Assembly: GCA_947632565.1 (NCBI GenBank)
Contig: CANRPT010000006.1
Coordinates: 1 to 45,796 of the forward strand
Source of the DNA: an uncultured Bacilli bacterium
Lineage (GTDB): Bacteria > Bacillota_I > Bacilli_A > RF39 > UBA660
Reading direction: 5' to 3'
DNA: 45,796 bases
Shown in pieces: positions 7,939-17,600 of the stretch (its first letter is position 1; the number at the start of each line of letters is the position of its first letter). Made by a program: the position numbers and the translations under genes. The notes under the pieces are model-generated. The model was not told where the DNA came from and did not search any database. It worked only from the letters and a program-made list of their open reading frames with translations.

Positions 7939-8598
7939 ATGTCTGCTTTGAAGTGGGATGAAAGTGGTAAGAAATATTACGAGACTGGTACTGACCGTGG
8001 TGTTCTTTATGTTTCGGATGGTCAGGGTGGTTATGAAGAAGGCGTCGCCTGGAATGGTCTGACTGCTGTTACTGAGAGCCCCAGTGGTGCTGAAGTTACT
8101 GATCTGTGGGCGGATAATATTAAGTATGCTTCGATTCGTTCTGCCGAGACTTTCGGCGGTACGATTGAAGCTTATACTTATCCGAAGGAGTTTGAGAAGT
8201 GTGACGGTTCTGCTGAGGTTGCCACTGGCGTTACCATTGGTCAGCAGGATCGAAAGGCTTTTGGCTTCTCTTATCGTACTATGATTAATAGTGATACTTC
8301 TTCTGGTACGGATTATAAGCTGCACATTGTTTATGGTGCGACTTGTTCCCCGTCCGAGAAGGCTTATTCGACGATTAACGATAGCCCCGAGGCGATTACT
8401 TTCAGCTGGGAGTTTGACACTACTCCGGTTCCTGTTGCTGGCCATAAGCCGACTTCTCATATTATTATTGATAGCCGGACTGCTACTAAGGCCAAGCTTC
8501 AGGAGCTTGAGAAGAAGCTTTATGGTGATGAATCTGAAAGCAATCCGACTCTTCCGAAAATTGAGGAAGTTATTTCTACTATGACTGCTGCTGTCTAA
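7939..8598 (+). CDS. Major tail tube protein
   Basis: The 219-aa product polymerises to form the tail tube. A strong AGGAGGTATAGG precedes the ATG. The strand-rich sequence WDESGKKYYETGTDRGVLYV, NGLTAVTESPSGAEVTDLWA and the GFSYRTMINSDTSSGTDYKL block fit the phage major tail protein families of Gram-positive siphoviruses. Codon use is shifted toward high-expression codons, as in the capsid gene, and a terminator-like hairpin follows. The C-terminal helix (RTATKAKLQELEKKLYGD) is a common addition. Confidence 0.88.
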   Translation: MSALKWDESGKKYYETGTDRGVLYVSDGQGGYEEGVAWNGLTAVTESPSGAEVTDLWADNIKYASIRSAETFGGTIEAYTYPKEFEKCDGSAEVATGVTIGQQDRKAFGFSYRTMINSDTSSGTDYKLHIVYGATCSPSEKAYSTINDSPEAITFSWEFDTTPVPVAGHKPTSHIIIDSRTATKAKLQELEKKLYGDESESNPTLPKIEEVISTMTAAV

Positions 8599-8610
8599 CT
8601 AGTTTAAAAA

Positions 8611-8648
8611 GGAGCCGTATTCAGTTAGGCTGGCGGCTCCTTAAATTT
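8611..8648 (+). terminator. Hairpin after tail tube gene
   Basis: GGAGCCG (8611-8617) pairs with CGGCTCC (8634-8640) around a 16-nt loop, followed by TTAAATTTT. The weak T-run suggests partial termination or mRNA stabilisation, reducing read-through from the abundant tube gene into the chaperone and tape-measure genes. Confidence 0.65.
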
Positions 8649-8664
8649 TAAAGGAGGAAGAATT

Positions 8665-9102
8665 ATGCTTAAGAAGACTATGACGTATGAAGACTTTGAC
8701 GGGAACATGAGGACTGAGGATTTCTATTTCAATCTTACGAAGGCAGAATGTGCAGAGCTTGAATTCGGCGTCAAGGGCGGTTTGACAGAGATGCTGAATA
8801 AGATTCTGGAGGAGAAGGACCTTCCTAGGATCATCGAAATCATCAAGAAGTTCATTCTTCAGGCTTATGGTGTTAAGTCTTCGGATGGTAAGCGGTTTAT
8901 TAAGAATGATGAACTTCGAGAGGCTTTCTCTCAGACGAACGCTTACTCTGATTTGTTTATGGAGTATGCATTTGACGCAAAGTCCTTCGCGGAATTTATT
9001 CAGGGTGTAATTCCTAATATCCCTGATGACATTAAGGAAGAGACGGAAGCTAAGATTAAGGAATTGGTTGAGGGGAATAGTATTACTCCGATTACAGGCT
9101 AA
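8665..9102 (+). CDS. Tail assembly chaperone (first)
   Basis: The 145-aa, acidic, helical product starts at ATG 8665 after AAAGGAGGAAG. KKTMTYEDFDGNMRTEDFYF and LTKAECAELEFGVKGG are the typical opening of Gram-positive gpG-like chaperones that coat the tape measure before tube assembly. AYGVKSSDGKRFIKNDELRE also matches this family. It lies between tail tube and tape measure as expected. No slippery heptamer was found at its end, so classical G/GT frameshifting is not evident. Confidence 0.8.
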   Translation: MLKKTMTYEDFDGNMRTEDFYFNLTKAECAELEFGVKGGLTEMLNKILEEKDLPRIIEIIKKFILQAYGVKSSDGKRFIKNDELREAFSQTNAYSDLFMEYAFDAKSFAEFIQGVIPNIPDDIKEETEAKIKELVEGNSITPITG

Positions 9103-9115
9103 AGGAAGTATTTGA

Positions 9116-9655
9116 ATGCTCTACATTACGATTCCAAAATCAGAATTTTATGATGAGAGAACGTCCTCATTCATTTCGATTAAGGAACAGAAATTGCAAT
9201 TGGAGCATTCTCTCGTCTCACTGTCAAAATGGGAGCAAAAGACTCAGAAGCCGTTCTTGTCAACTGGCCAAATGACTTTTGGAGAAACTATCGAATACAT
9301 TAAATGTATGACAATAACTCAAAACGTTGATCCTATGGTATATTTGGGGATAACGAATGATATCATTAAACAAGTTGACGAATACATTGGACAGAAGATG
9401 ACAGCAACTACCTTTTCTTTTAATTCTAAAGGAGGAGGTCGTGAGATCATAACTTCTGAAATAATCTATTATTGGATGTTTGAATTGAAAATTCCAAAAG
9501 AATGTGAGAAATGGCATCTTAATAGATTATTGACAATGATTCGAGTTTCAAGCGAAAAGAATGCTCCTAAGAAAAAGATGACAAAAGGCGAAATTATGGC
9601 TAGGAATAAAGCACTTAATGATGCTAGAAAAGCTCAATTAAAAACTAGGGGGTAG
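9116..9655 (+). CDS. Second tail assembly chaperone-like protein
   Basis: The 179-aa product starts at ATG 9116 after AGGAAG. It begins with strands (MLYITIPKSEFYDERTSSFI) and then a helical domain (EQKLQLEHSLVSLSKWEQKT; MTFGETIEYIKCMTIT). The Lys-rich tail KKKMTKGEIMARNKALNDAR resembles the end of gpT-type chaperones. It replaces the frameshift product of other phages as a separate gene. The annotation rests on position and pattern; sequence similarity to named families is weak. Confidence 0.55.
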   Translation: MLYITIPKSEFYDERTSSFISIKEQKLQLEHSLVSLSKWEQKTQKPFLSTGQMTFGETIEYIKCMTITQNVDPMVYLGITNDIIKQVDEYIGQKMTATTFSFNSKGGGREIITSEIIYYWMFELKIPKECEKWHLNRLLTMIRVSSEKNAPKKKMTKGEIMARNKALNDARKAQLKTRG

Positions 9656-9661
9656 AAACTA

Positions 9662-11281
9662 ATGGTAACTAAGATGAAGGGTATTGATATTTCTAAGTGG
9701 CAGGGCGACATTGATTTTAATAAGGTTAAGAATGATGGCGTCGATTTTGTAATCGCTCGTTCTAGTTTTAGGCATACGACCGATTCAAAGTTCTTCGATT
9801 ATATGAAGGGATGTAAGGAGGTTGGGCTTCCTGTTATTGGTGTTTATCACTTCAGTTATGCACTGAGTGTCGCACAGGCAACATCGGAAGCAAAGTTTTG
9901 CATTGAACAGGTAGAAGCGGCTGGTCTTTCTAAGGAAGATACTATTATCTTCTATGACTTTGAGTACGATACTGTTAAGAAGGCAAAGGAATCTGGTGTT
10001 ACTCTTAAGCCTTCCGACTGTGTTGCTCACACGGCTGCTTTCTGTGAGTATGTCGAGAAACAGGGATACAAGGCTGGTATCTATTGTAATCTCGATTACT
10101 ACAAGAATTGGTATAAGAAGGATCTCCTTTCTAAGTATTATGTCTGGCTTGCTGACTATTCTGGGGAGCCAGACTATGATTGTTCAATTCAGCAGTATAC
10201 TTCCACTGGTAAGGTAGATGGTATCAGTGGAAATGTTGACCTTGATTATCTTTACATTGATGTCGAGAGTCAAAATGGGAGTAAGTCTGAGCCTAAAGAG
10301 ATTGGTCCTACCTATTCTAGAGCTGCTGTAGTTGAAAAGGCTCGTAGTTGGCTTGGCCGAAAGGAATCTGACGGTTCTTTTAAGGAGATTATTGATGTAT
10401 ATAACACCTATACTCCGCACCCCAGAGGAGTAAAGATGAACTATACTACTGCTTGGTGTGCTTGTTTCTGGTCCGCAGTAGCAATTGCTCTTAAGTATAC
10501 TGCCATCATGCCGATTGAGATTTCTTGTGGAAATTTGATCTCGCTTGCTAAGCAGATGGGGATCTGGGTTGAGAACGATGCATACATTCCTCAGCCTGGT
10601 GATGCGATTCTTTATGACTGGGATGATTCTGGTAAGGGCGACGATACTGGTTGGCCCGATCATATCGGTATTGTTGAATCTGTTTCGAATGGGTACATTA
10701 AGACGATTGAAGGTAACTACAGTGATTCTGTCAAGCGTCGTTCTATCCTTGTAAATGGTAAGAACATTCGTGGTTTCATTTGCCCAAAGTACAATTCTAC
10801 TGCTCAGCCAGAAGCTCAGCCTAATGTAGGTGGTAAGTCTACCGAGGAAGTTGCGGAAGAAGTTATTAATGGCGATTGGGGTAATGGCGAAGATCGTAAG
10901 AATCGTCTTACTGCAGCTGGCTATGACTATCGAACTGTTCAGGATAAGGTAAATGAGATTCTGAATGGTGGTGCTCACAAGACTGAGAATCCTGATCAGA
11001 GTCTTGGCCAGCCTACCGAAAAGAAGGTAACCGCTTCTTCTAAGGCTAGTCGGTTCAATAAGAACCTTGCTGGTGTGTATAAGACAACTGCTAATCTTTA
11101 TATGAGGCATGGAGCTGGGTCTAACAAGAAGGCAATGGTTGTAATTCCGAATGGTACGGAAGTTCGTTGTTACGGGTATTACAATGTTGTAAATACCGTA
11201 AAGTGGCTTTACATTCAGGCTGCTATTGATGGTGTTCTGTATACTGGTTTCAGTTGCAGTCGCTATCTTAAGAAGAAGTAA
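9662..11281 (+). CDS. Endolysin: GH25 lysozyme + CHAP + Cpl-7 + SH3 domains
   Basis: The 539-aa product degrades Gram-positive peptidoglycan. Residues 5-200 are a GH25 muramidase (GIDISKWQGDIDF; IIFYDFEYD holding the DxE acids). Residues about 220-380 are a CHAP amidase/endopeptidase with Cys in AWCACFW (about 266) and His in WPDHIGIVES (about 332). Residues 395-440 are a Cpl-7 (CW_7) wall-binding repeat (GDWGNGEDRK; LTAAGYDYRTVQ). The end is a bacterial SH3 domain (TTANLYMRHGAGSNKKAM). It lies inside the tail operon, 14 kb from the holins, so it may be a tail-associated lysin acting at entry as well as, or instead of, the release lysin. No signal peptide is seen. Confidence 0.93.
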   Translation: MVTKMKGIDISKWQGDIDFNKVKNDGVDFVIARSSFRHTTDSKFFDYMKGCKEVGLPVIGVYHFSYALSVAQATSEAKFCIEQVEAAGLSKEDTIIFYDFEYDTVKKAKESGVTLKPSDCVAHTAAFCEYVEKQGYKAGIYCNLDYYKNWYKKDLLSKYYVWLADYSGEPDYDCSIQQYTSTGKVDGISGNVDLDYLYIDVESQNGSKSEPKEIGPTYSRAAVVEKARSWLGRKESDGSFKEIIDVYNTYTPHPRGVKMNYTTAWCACFWSAVAIALKYTAIMPIEISCGNLISLAKQMGIWVENDAYIPQPGDAILYDWDDSGKGDDTGWPDHIGIVESVSNGYIKTIEGNYSDSVKRRSILVNGKNIRGFICPKYNSTAQPEAQPNVGGKSTEEVAEEVINGDWGNGEDRKNRLTAAGYDYRTVQDKVNEILNGGAHKTENPDQSLGQPTEKKVTASSKASRFNKNLAGVYKTTANLYMRHGAGSNKKAMVVIPNGTEVRCYGYYNVVNTVKWLYIQAAIDGVLYTGFSCSRYLKKK

Positions 11282-11296
11282 AGGGAGAAGGTCAAA

Positions 11297-11674
11297 ATGG
11301 GAGTAGTTTTCAGTCATAAAGGAGATCTTAAGAAGACTGAACAATTCTTAAAAAGAATGGCCAAAAGAGACGTCTTCAATGGCCTTGAAAAGTATGCCAA
11401 ACAAGGTGTGGACGCTCTATCGTCAGCTACTCCCATTGACTCCGGATTAACGGCAGAATCTTGGGGGTATGAAATCCATACCTCCAAGGATTTTTATGAA
11501 ATAGTTTGGACCAATTCTAATGTCAATAACGGAGTTCCAATAGCTATTATCCTTCAATACGGCCATGCAACAGGAACCGGCGGATATGTTCAGGGTCGTG
11601 ATTATATAAACCCAGCAATTAGACCGGTTTTTGATAAAATTGCCGAAAATGTTTGGAAGGAGGTAGTTAAGTAA
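11297..11674 (+). CDS. HK97 gp10-like tail/neck component
   Basis: The 125-aa product fits the HK97-gp10_like family: helix GLEKYAKQGVDALSSATPID, then SGLTAESWGYEI, strand IVWTNSNVNNGVPIAIILQY, and GHATGTGGYVQGRDYINPAI ending in a helix. Members sit at the head-tail junction or help finish the tail. Here the gene stands between endolysin and tape measure instead of in the neck cluster. Its stop codon overlaps the tape measure start by one base. Confidence 0.82.
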   Translation: MGVVFSHKGDLKKTEQFLKRMAKRDVFNGLEKYAKQGVDALSSATPIDSGLTAESWGYEIHTSKDFYEIVWTNSNVNNGVPIAIILQYGHATGTGGYVQGRDYINPAIRPVFDKIAENVWKEVVK

Positions 11675-14600
11675 TGAGCAGTATTGATAAAAGAATTGTT
11701 GAAATGAAATTCGATAACAAAGAGTTTGAAGCTGGAATTCAGGCCAGTTTAAAGTCTTTGGAAAACCTTAGGAAAGGCCTTGATTTAAAGGGTGCCACAG
11801 ATGGAATTAAGAATATCGAAAAAGCTGTTAGTGGATTTGACATGTCTGGAATGTCTAAGTCGATTGATAGTATTGCACAACACTTTACTTGGGTTGGGCG
11901 AACCATTGATCATACATTAGACGCCATTACTAATAAAGCTATTTATGTTGGCAAACAGTTAGTAACCTCTTTAACCATCGATCAGGTGAATGTTGGATGG
12001 TCTAAATTTGAAGAGAAAACGAGATCCGTTGGAACAATTATGAGTTCCACTGGCAAATCAGTTGATGAAGTTAATACGTCTCTTGAAAAGTTAAACTGGT
12101 TTACTGATGAAACAAGTTATAACTTTACTGATATGGTAAACAATGTTGGCAAGTTTACTTCTGTTGGTGTTGATCTTGATGATGCTGTAACAGCTATGGA
12201 GGGTATTGCCAATGCAGCGGCTCTTGCTGGCGGTGGAGTTGGAGAAGCTAGCCGAGCGATGTATAACTTCTCTCAGGCAATGGGTACTGGTAAATTGCTT
12301 CTCCAAGACTGGAAATCTATCGAATTAGCCAATATGGCTACAATTGATTTTAAAAACAGTCTTATCGAGAGCGGTTTGGCAATGGGGACCCTCGTTAAGC
12401 AAGGGAATAAGTATGTAACGACTACTAAGGATGGAACTGGAGCTATATCTTCTTTTACCGATGCAAATGAAGGATTCAGAGATTCTCTTTCTGCAGGATG
12501 GATTACTACAGAAGTAATGATGGATACTTTTAAAAAGTACGGTGAGTATGCAGATGAGATCTATAAGATAACTGAAAGCGAAGGAATTACTGCTGCTGAG
12601 GCTATGGAGCGATTCTCTAGTGGAACTGTAACTCTTGGCGAGAGAGCGTTCAAAGCAGCTCAGGAGGCTCGTACTTTTACAGATGCTATAGAAGCTACTA
12701 AGGATGCTGTTTCTACTGGCTGGATGCAGAGTTTCGAAATTATATTTGGTAACTATGAACAAGCCAAAGTGATGTGGACCGATTTGGCAAATACTCTTTG
12801 GGATGTATTTGCTGGCGGGGCCGAAGCTAGAAATGATCTTCTTCGTGAAACTTTTCAAGAAGCTAAGAACATTGTTAGTACCGAAGATTGGGATAAGATT
12901 GCAGATGATATTCCTTTCGTCGATACTTTTAGAAAAGCAATCCTCGATACTGCAAAAGATCATGGAATTGCTCTTGAAAATATGTATACGGATGAAGCTG
13001 CGTTTTACACTCTTCTTGAAAAAGGCGAGATTACGACAGATTTACTGACAGAAGCTCTGAATCGTGTTGGCGGATCTGGTAAAGACGCTTCTTCTGGACT
13101 TTCTGGAACAACCGAGCAGCTTGAGGAGCTTGAAAAAGTTGCTAAGAAGGTTATTCGAGGAGATTTTGGAAATGGAGATAAGCGAATTAAAGCTTTAACC
13201 GAAGCCGGTTATGATTATAAACAAGTTCAATCTGTGGTTAATAAGCTTTTAAAGGGTCAGACAATTACAGTAGAAGATCTTTCTGAAGCAGAGTTAAAAC
13301 AGATTGGCTATACTGAAGAACAAATTAAAGAATTAAATCAATTAAAGGAAATCGCCGAGAAGACCGGAACTCCTTTAAATCAACTTATTGATACGATGAA
13401 TAGGCCTACTGGCAGAGAATTGATGATCGAATCTGCTAGTAATGCATTTGAAGCTTTAATGAAAATAATCCAGTCTGTTAAAGATGCTTGGGCGGATGTA
13501 TTTCCGGCAATGACGGCTGATAGATTATATTCTATTATCGAAAGAGTACGAGATTTTACTCAAAGTTTGATCGTAAGTAATGATACGGCAGACAAATTAA
13601 AAAGGGTTTTTAGAGGAGTATTCTCTGTATTTGACATTCTAGGTCAAGCTTTATCTTCTACTGTTAGATTCTTTGGAAAACTTTTGGAAATCCTTAAGCC
13701 TACTGGAGATTGGCTTCTTAGCACTGGAGCTAAAGTAGGAGATTTCTGGTTTGATCTTTCTAAAAATTTTAGAGAACTTGGCGTTTTTGATCATATAGCA
13801 GACGGACTTCTAAAAGTTCTTCAAACTTTGGGGAGAAAATTAAAAGTTGTAAAAGGTGTTATAATTGGCCAATTAAATGCAAGTGGTCTACTTGAGCCTA
13901 TAAAGTCAACATGGGCCGATTTTATGAATTGGATTAATTCTAAGGGAGGAATTGTTGGCCTTATTGACTCCTTCTTTAATCTTATTAATGAATGGGTGTC
14001 AAAATTAGACGCTTTGAAAATTGGAACGAGTATAATTAATTTTATTAAAGGAATTAAAGATAATTTTAAAGGCGTTTCTGGTCTTAAAGATTTTATTGAA
14101 AGAGCTTTTAAGCCTATATTTGACTTCTTTGGTTCTCTAGATCTAAAAATTGGGGGCTCTTTAAGAGGAGGAACAAAGTCAGTAACCGATTGGGTTATAT
14201 CCTTTATAAAGGGCATAAAAGATGCTCTTGGTGGAATCGGAAAAGGAATTGGGGGAGCATTTGGCTCTGCAAAAGACTCTATTGTTGGAGGATTTGGATG
14301 GCTTTCTGATGCCATTGATTCTGTTACATCTTTTATAAAAGAAAAGATTTCTCCTGTTTTATCTTTGATCAAAGATATTTTGTTATTGAAAACTTTATCT
14401 AGTATAAATAAGTTCATTGGCGGACTTGGGAAAACTTTTGAAAGTGTTTCTGATATTATTAGTAATGCATCCCAAATTTTAGAGGATTTTAGAGGGATTC
14501 TTAAAGATTGGGCTAAGGGAATAGAAAAAATGATGTCCGCTAAATCTAGAGAACTTAATGCGAATGCAGTTCTTAAAGTAGCGGAATCAATCGTTATTTT

Positions 14601-17600
14601 AGTTGGAGCTCTTTGGATATTAAGTAAAATCGATCCAGATACAGTCTACGATTCTATATCAATATTGGCTGTGTTAATGGGTGGGCTTCTTTTATTCACA
14701 AAGAGTCTTGGTAGTGGCGGTAAGACAGAAGTAAAGATATCTGGCTTCCTTGGTTTAGCGATGGGTGTATTTGTTTTAGTTAAGACGATGCAAAGCATTG
14801 CTAAAATGGACATAAAAGAAGTCATTAAGTCAATGGGAGAAGTCGGAGCTCTTTTATTAATTCTTTCTAAGTTTACAAATCTAACTGATTCTACTTTTAA
14901 AGCTTCAAATGGTGCAGCGCTTCTTTTAACCGCCATTTCTTTACAGGGATTTGTTCTTACGATGGTAGAATTATCTAATATGGATCCTGGTAAAGCCATT
15001 GGCGGTATGATAGCTCTTGGTTTTCTTCTTGCTGAAGTTGGAGGATTTACGAGATTAGTTAATAAGGATTTAAAGTTTAGAAATGGTGCAGCGCTTCTTA
15101 TGATTGGTATTTCTTTACAAACTTTTGTCCTTGCTATGATTGAACTTGCTCATATGAAACCTGAAAATGCTGTTAAAGGTATTTTAGGTTTAGGAGTCTT
15201 ATTAACAGAGGTTGGTTTATTCACAAAAAAGATGGGCAAGGATTTGAAATTTTCTAGTGGTGCTTCTTTAATTGCTATAGGAGCTTCTATGCTTATATTT
15301 GGCCAGGCAATGAAGCAGATTGGATCTCTTGATTTTGGAACAATAATTAAGGGTTTGGTTGGCATGGGAGCAGCACTTTTAGAGATTTCTATATTTACAA
15401 AGTCCTCATCTAATATGGGAATTAGTTCTGGAATTGGAACGGCTGTTTCTATGGCTTCTTTATTAGTTCTTATTCCTTTGTTTAAAGAGCTTAGTAAACT
15501 TCCAAATATGGAAAAAGTTGGAATTGGTTTTGGTGCTGGAATTGCAGGAATAGGAATTGGGCTACAAGCATTAAGTAAAGTTGGAGGAATTGCTGGTGCT
15601 TTATCCGCTTCTGGAGCTCTTCTGACTATTAGCGGAACTATTGGAATTATAATTACAGTAGTAGAAGTTGTAGCCGGCCTGGTTGCAAAAATCAAGGGCT
15701 CTAGAGAATTCTTAGAGGGAGCCGCAGATATTTTAAGCCTGGTTGGAGGAGCGATCGGGGCATTTATAGGAAGTATAGGCACTGGTATTATGGCTGGAGT
15801 TGGAGCTGGTTTAGCTGCGATAGGCCAAGGACTTTCCGATTTTTGGAATAGTGCCTCTGTCTTTATAGAAGGAGCAAAAACGATAAAAGCCGAGGACATG
15901 GGCGGAATTGGAGCTTTATCAGAAGCGGTTCTTAAGCTCACTGCTTCCGAATTTCTTGATGCTGTCACAAGTCTTATTGGTGGAGGAGAAAAGAATCTTG
16001 AAACTTTTGGTGCACAGCTGAAAACTTTAGGAGGAAATTTATCTAGTTTTTCAGATGAAGCAAAAAAGGTTGATCAAAAAGCTGTTGAAGCAGCCGCTGC
16101 CGCGTTACAAGCTATAACGAATGTTGAAGTTCCAGAATCTGGAGGGTTACTTCAGGCATTGATTGGTGAAAAGAATTATGGTAATTTTGGTAGACAACTT
16201 GGAAGTTTAGGAACCGGTCTTTCCGATTTTATGACTTCTGTACAAGGGATTGAAAACTTTAATAAAATTAAAGATGCGGCAGGAGCAATTGCAGATTTAG
16301 TAGCCGTTGAGATCCCAACAACTGGTGGATTTATTGACTATATTGTTGGTAGAACTGACTGGGGAGTCTTTGGTGAGCAATTAGCAGCGTTTGGCCCTAA
16401 CTTTGCTCAGTTTGCAACTGATGTAAATGGTGTTGAAGTAAAAGGCCTTGCTGGAGCAGCAGAAGCTCTTGGTGTTCTATTATCAATTAATCCTCCAACA
16501 ACTGATTGGGGATTAATCCAGATATTCACCGGAACAACAAACTGGGGAAAGTTTGGAACGCAGCTTCAGCAATTTGGAGCTGGATTCCAAAGGTTTGCAA
16601 AAGCTATGAAGGGTGTTACCGAAGCCGATCTTGATATTATTCCAACAGCTGTAACTACTTTACAGGACCTTATGGATCTCGATCCTCCCAAGCAAGGCGG
16701 TTTCTTCCAAATGCTTGTTGGAGAGAAAGATCTTGGGACATTTGGCGATAATATCGGTAAGCTTGGTAAAGGGTTTGGAACATTCAATACAAACGTTAAA
16801 GAAGTAAATGTTGTTCGAATTTCGAATCTTACAACTATTCTTGAGCGCTTGGGGAATTTTCTGAATAGCCTTAGTAACGGAGTCATTGATAATGTTTCAA
16901 ATTTCATTACAGCTCTTTCACTTATTGATTCTGGAAATCTTACCTTCGAGGAAACTATAAAGTCAATTAATGGATGGCAAACTCAGTTTGCAGATTCTGG
17001 TAAGGCACTTGCTACGGCTTGTGTAAAGCAGATTACGGATACTATCTCTAAAGCTACCACCCCTATCGAATCTATAGAACATATTCTAAATGGAATGTTA
17101 ACAACGATTGGAAATTATAATCAGAGATTCGAAACTAGAGGTGGAACTTTAATAAGTAATGTTGTCTATGGAATGAACAAATATAAGACTAATGTCACAA
17201 ATGCTGCTGGAAATCTAGCTGTAAAAGCACTAGACACCCTCAATGGTTATGGTGAGTACTTTAAAAGTTCTGGTGCATATTTGGCTCAGGGGTTTGTATA
17301 TGGATTAGGAAGTAAAGCAAACGCTGTTGTAGCCGCCGCTAGATCTCTTGCTGATGTAGCAAATTATGCATTTAACAGAAGACTTCAGATTCGTTCTCCT
17401 TCTCGAGTTACTATGAGAAGTGGCGAGTACTTTGATCAGGGCTTTGTCATCGGACTTCAAAATAGGAGTAAAGATGTAGAAAATGCTTCTGGAGATGTTG
17501 CATATTCTGCTATTGATTCCTTTACAACGGCAATGACTCTTATTGAAGGTATCCTCAAAAACTCTGTGGATTTCCAGCCGACAATTCGTCCAGTTGTAGA

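Noticed and set aside
9080-9120. Programmed frameshift between the two tail chaperone genes
   Set aside because: No slippery heptamer is visible, a stop and a 13-nt gap separate the genes, and the second has its own ribosome binding site.
10184-11344. 386-aa minus-strand open frame
   Set aside because: Antisense to the endolysin; no motifs, no ribosome binding site. Same reasoning applies to the other long minus frames inside 12325-12963, 13821-14417, 15150-15968 and 17305-17832.
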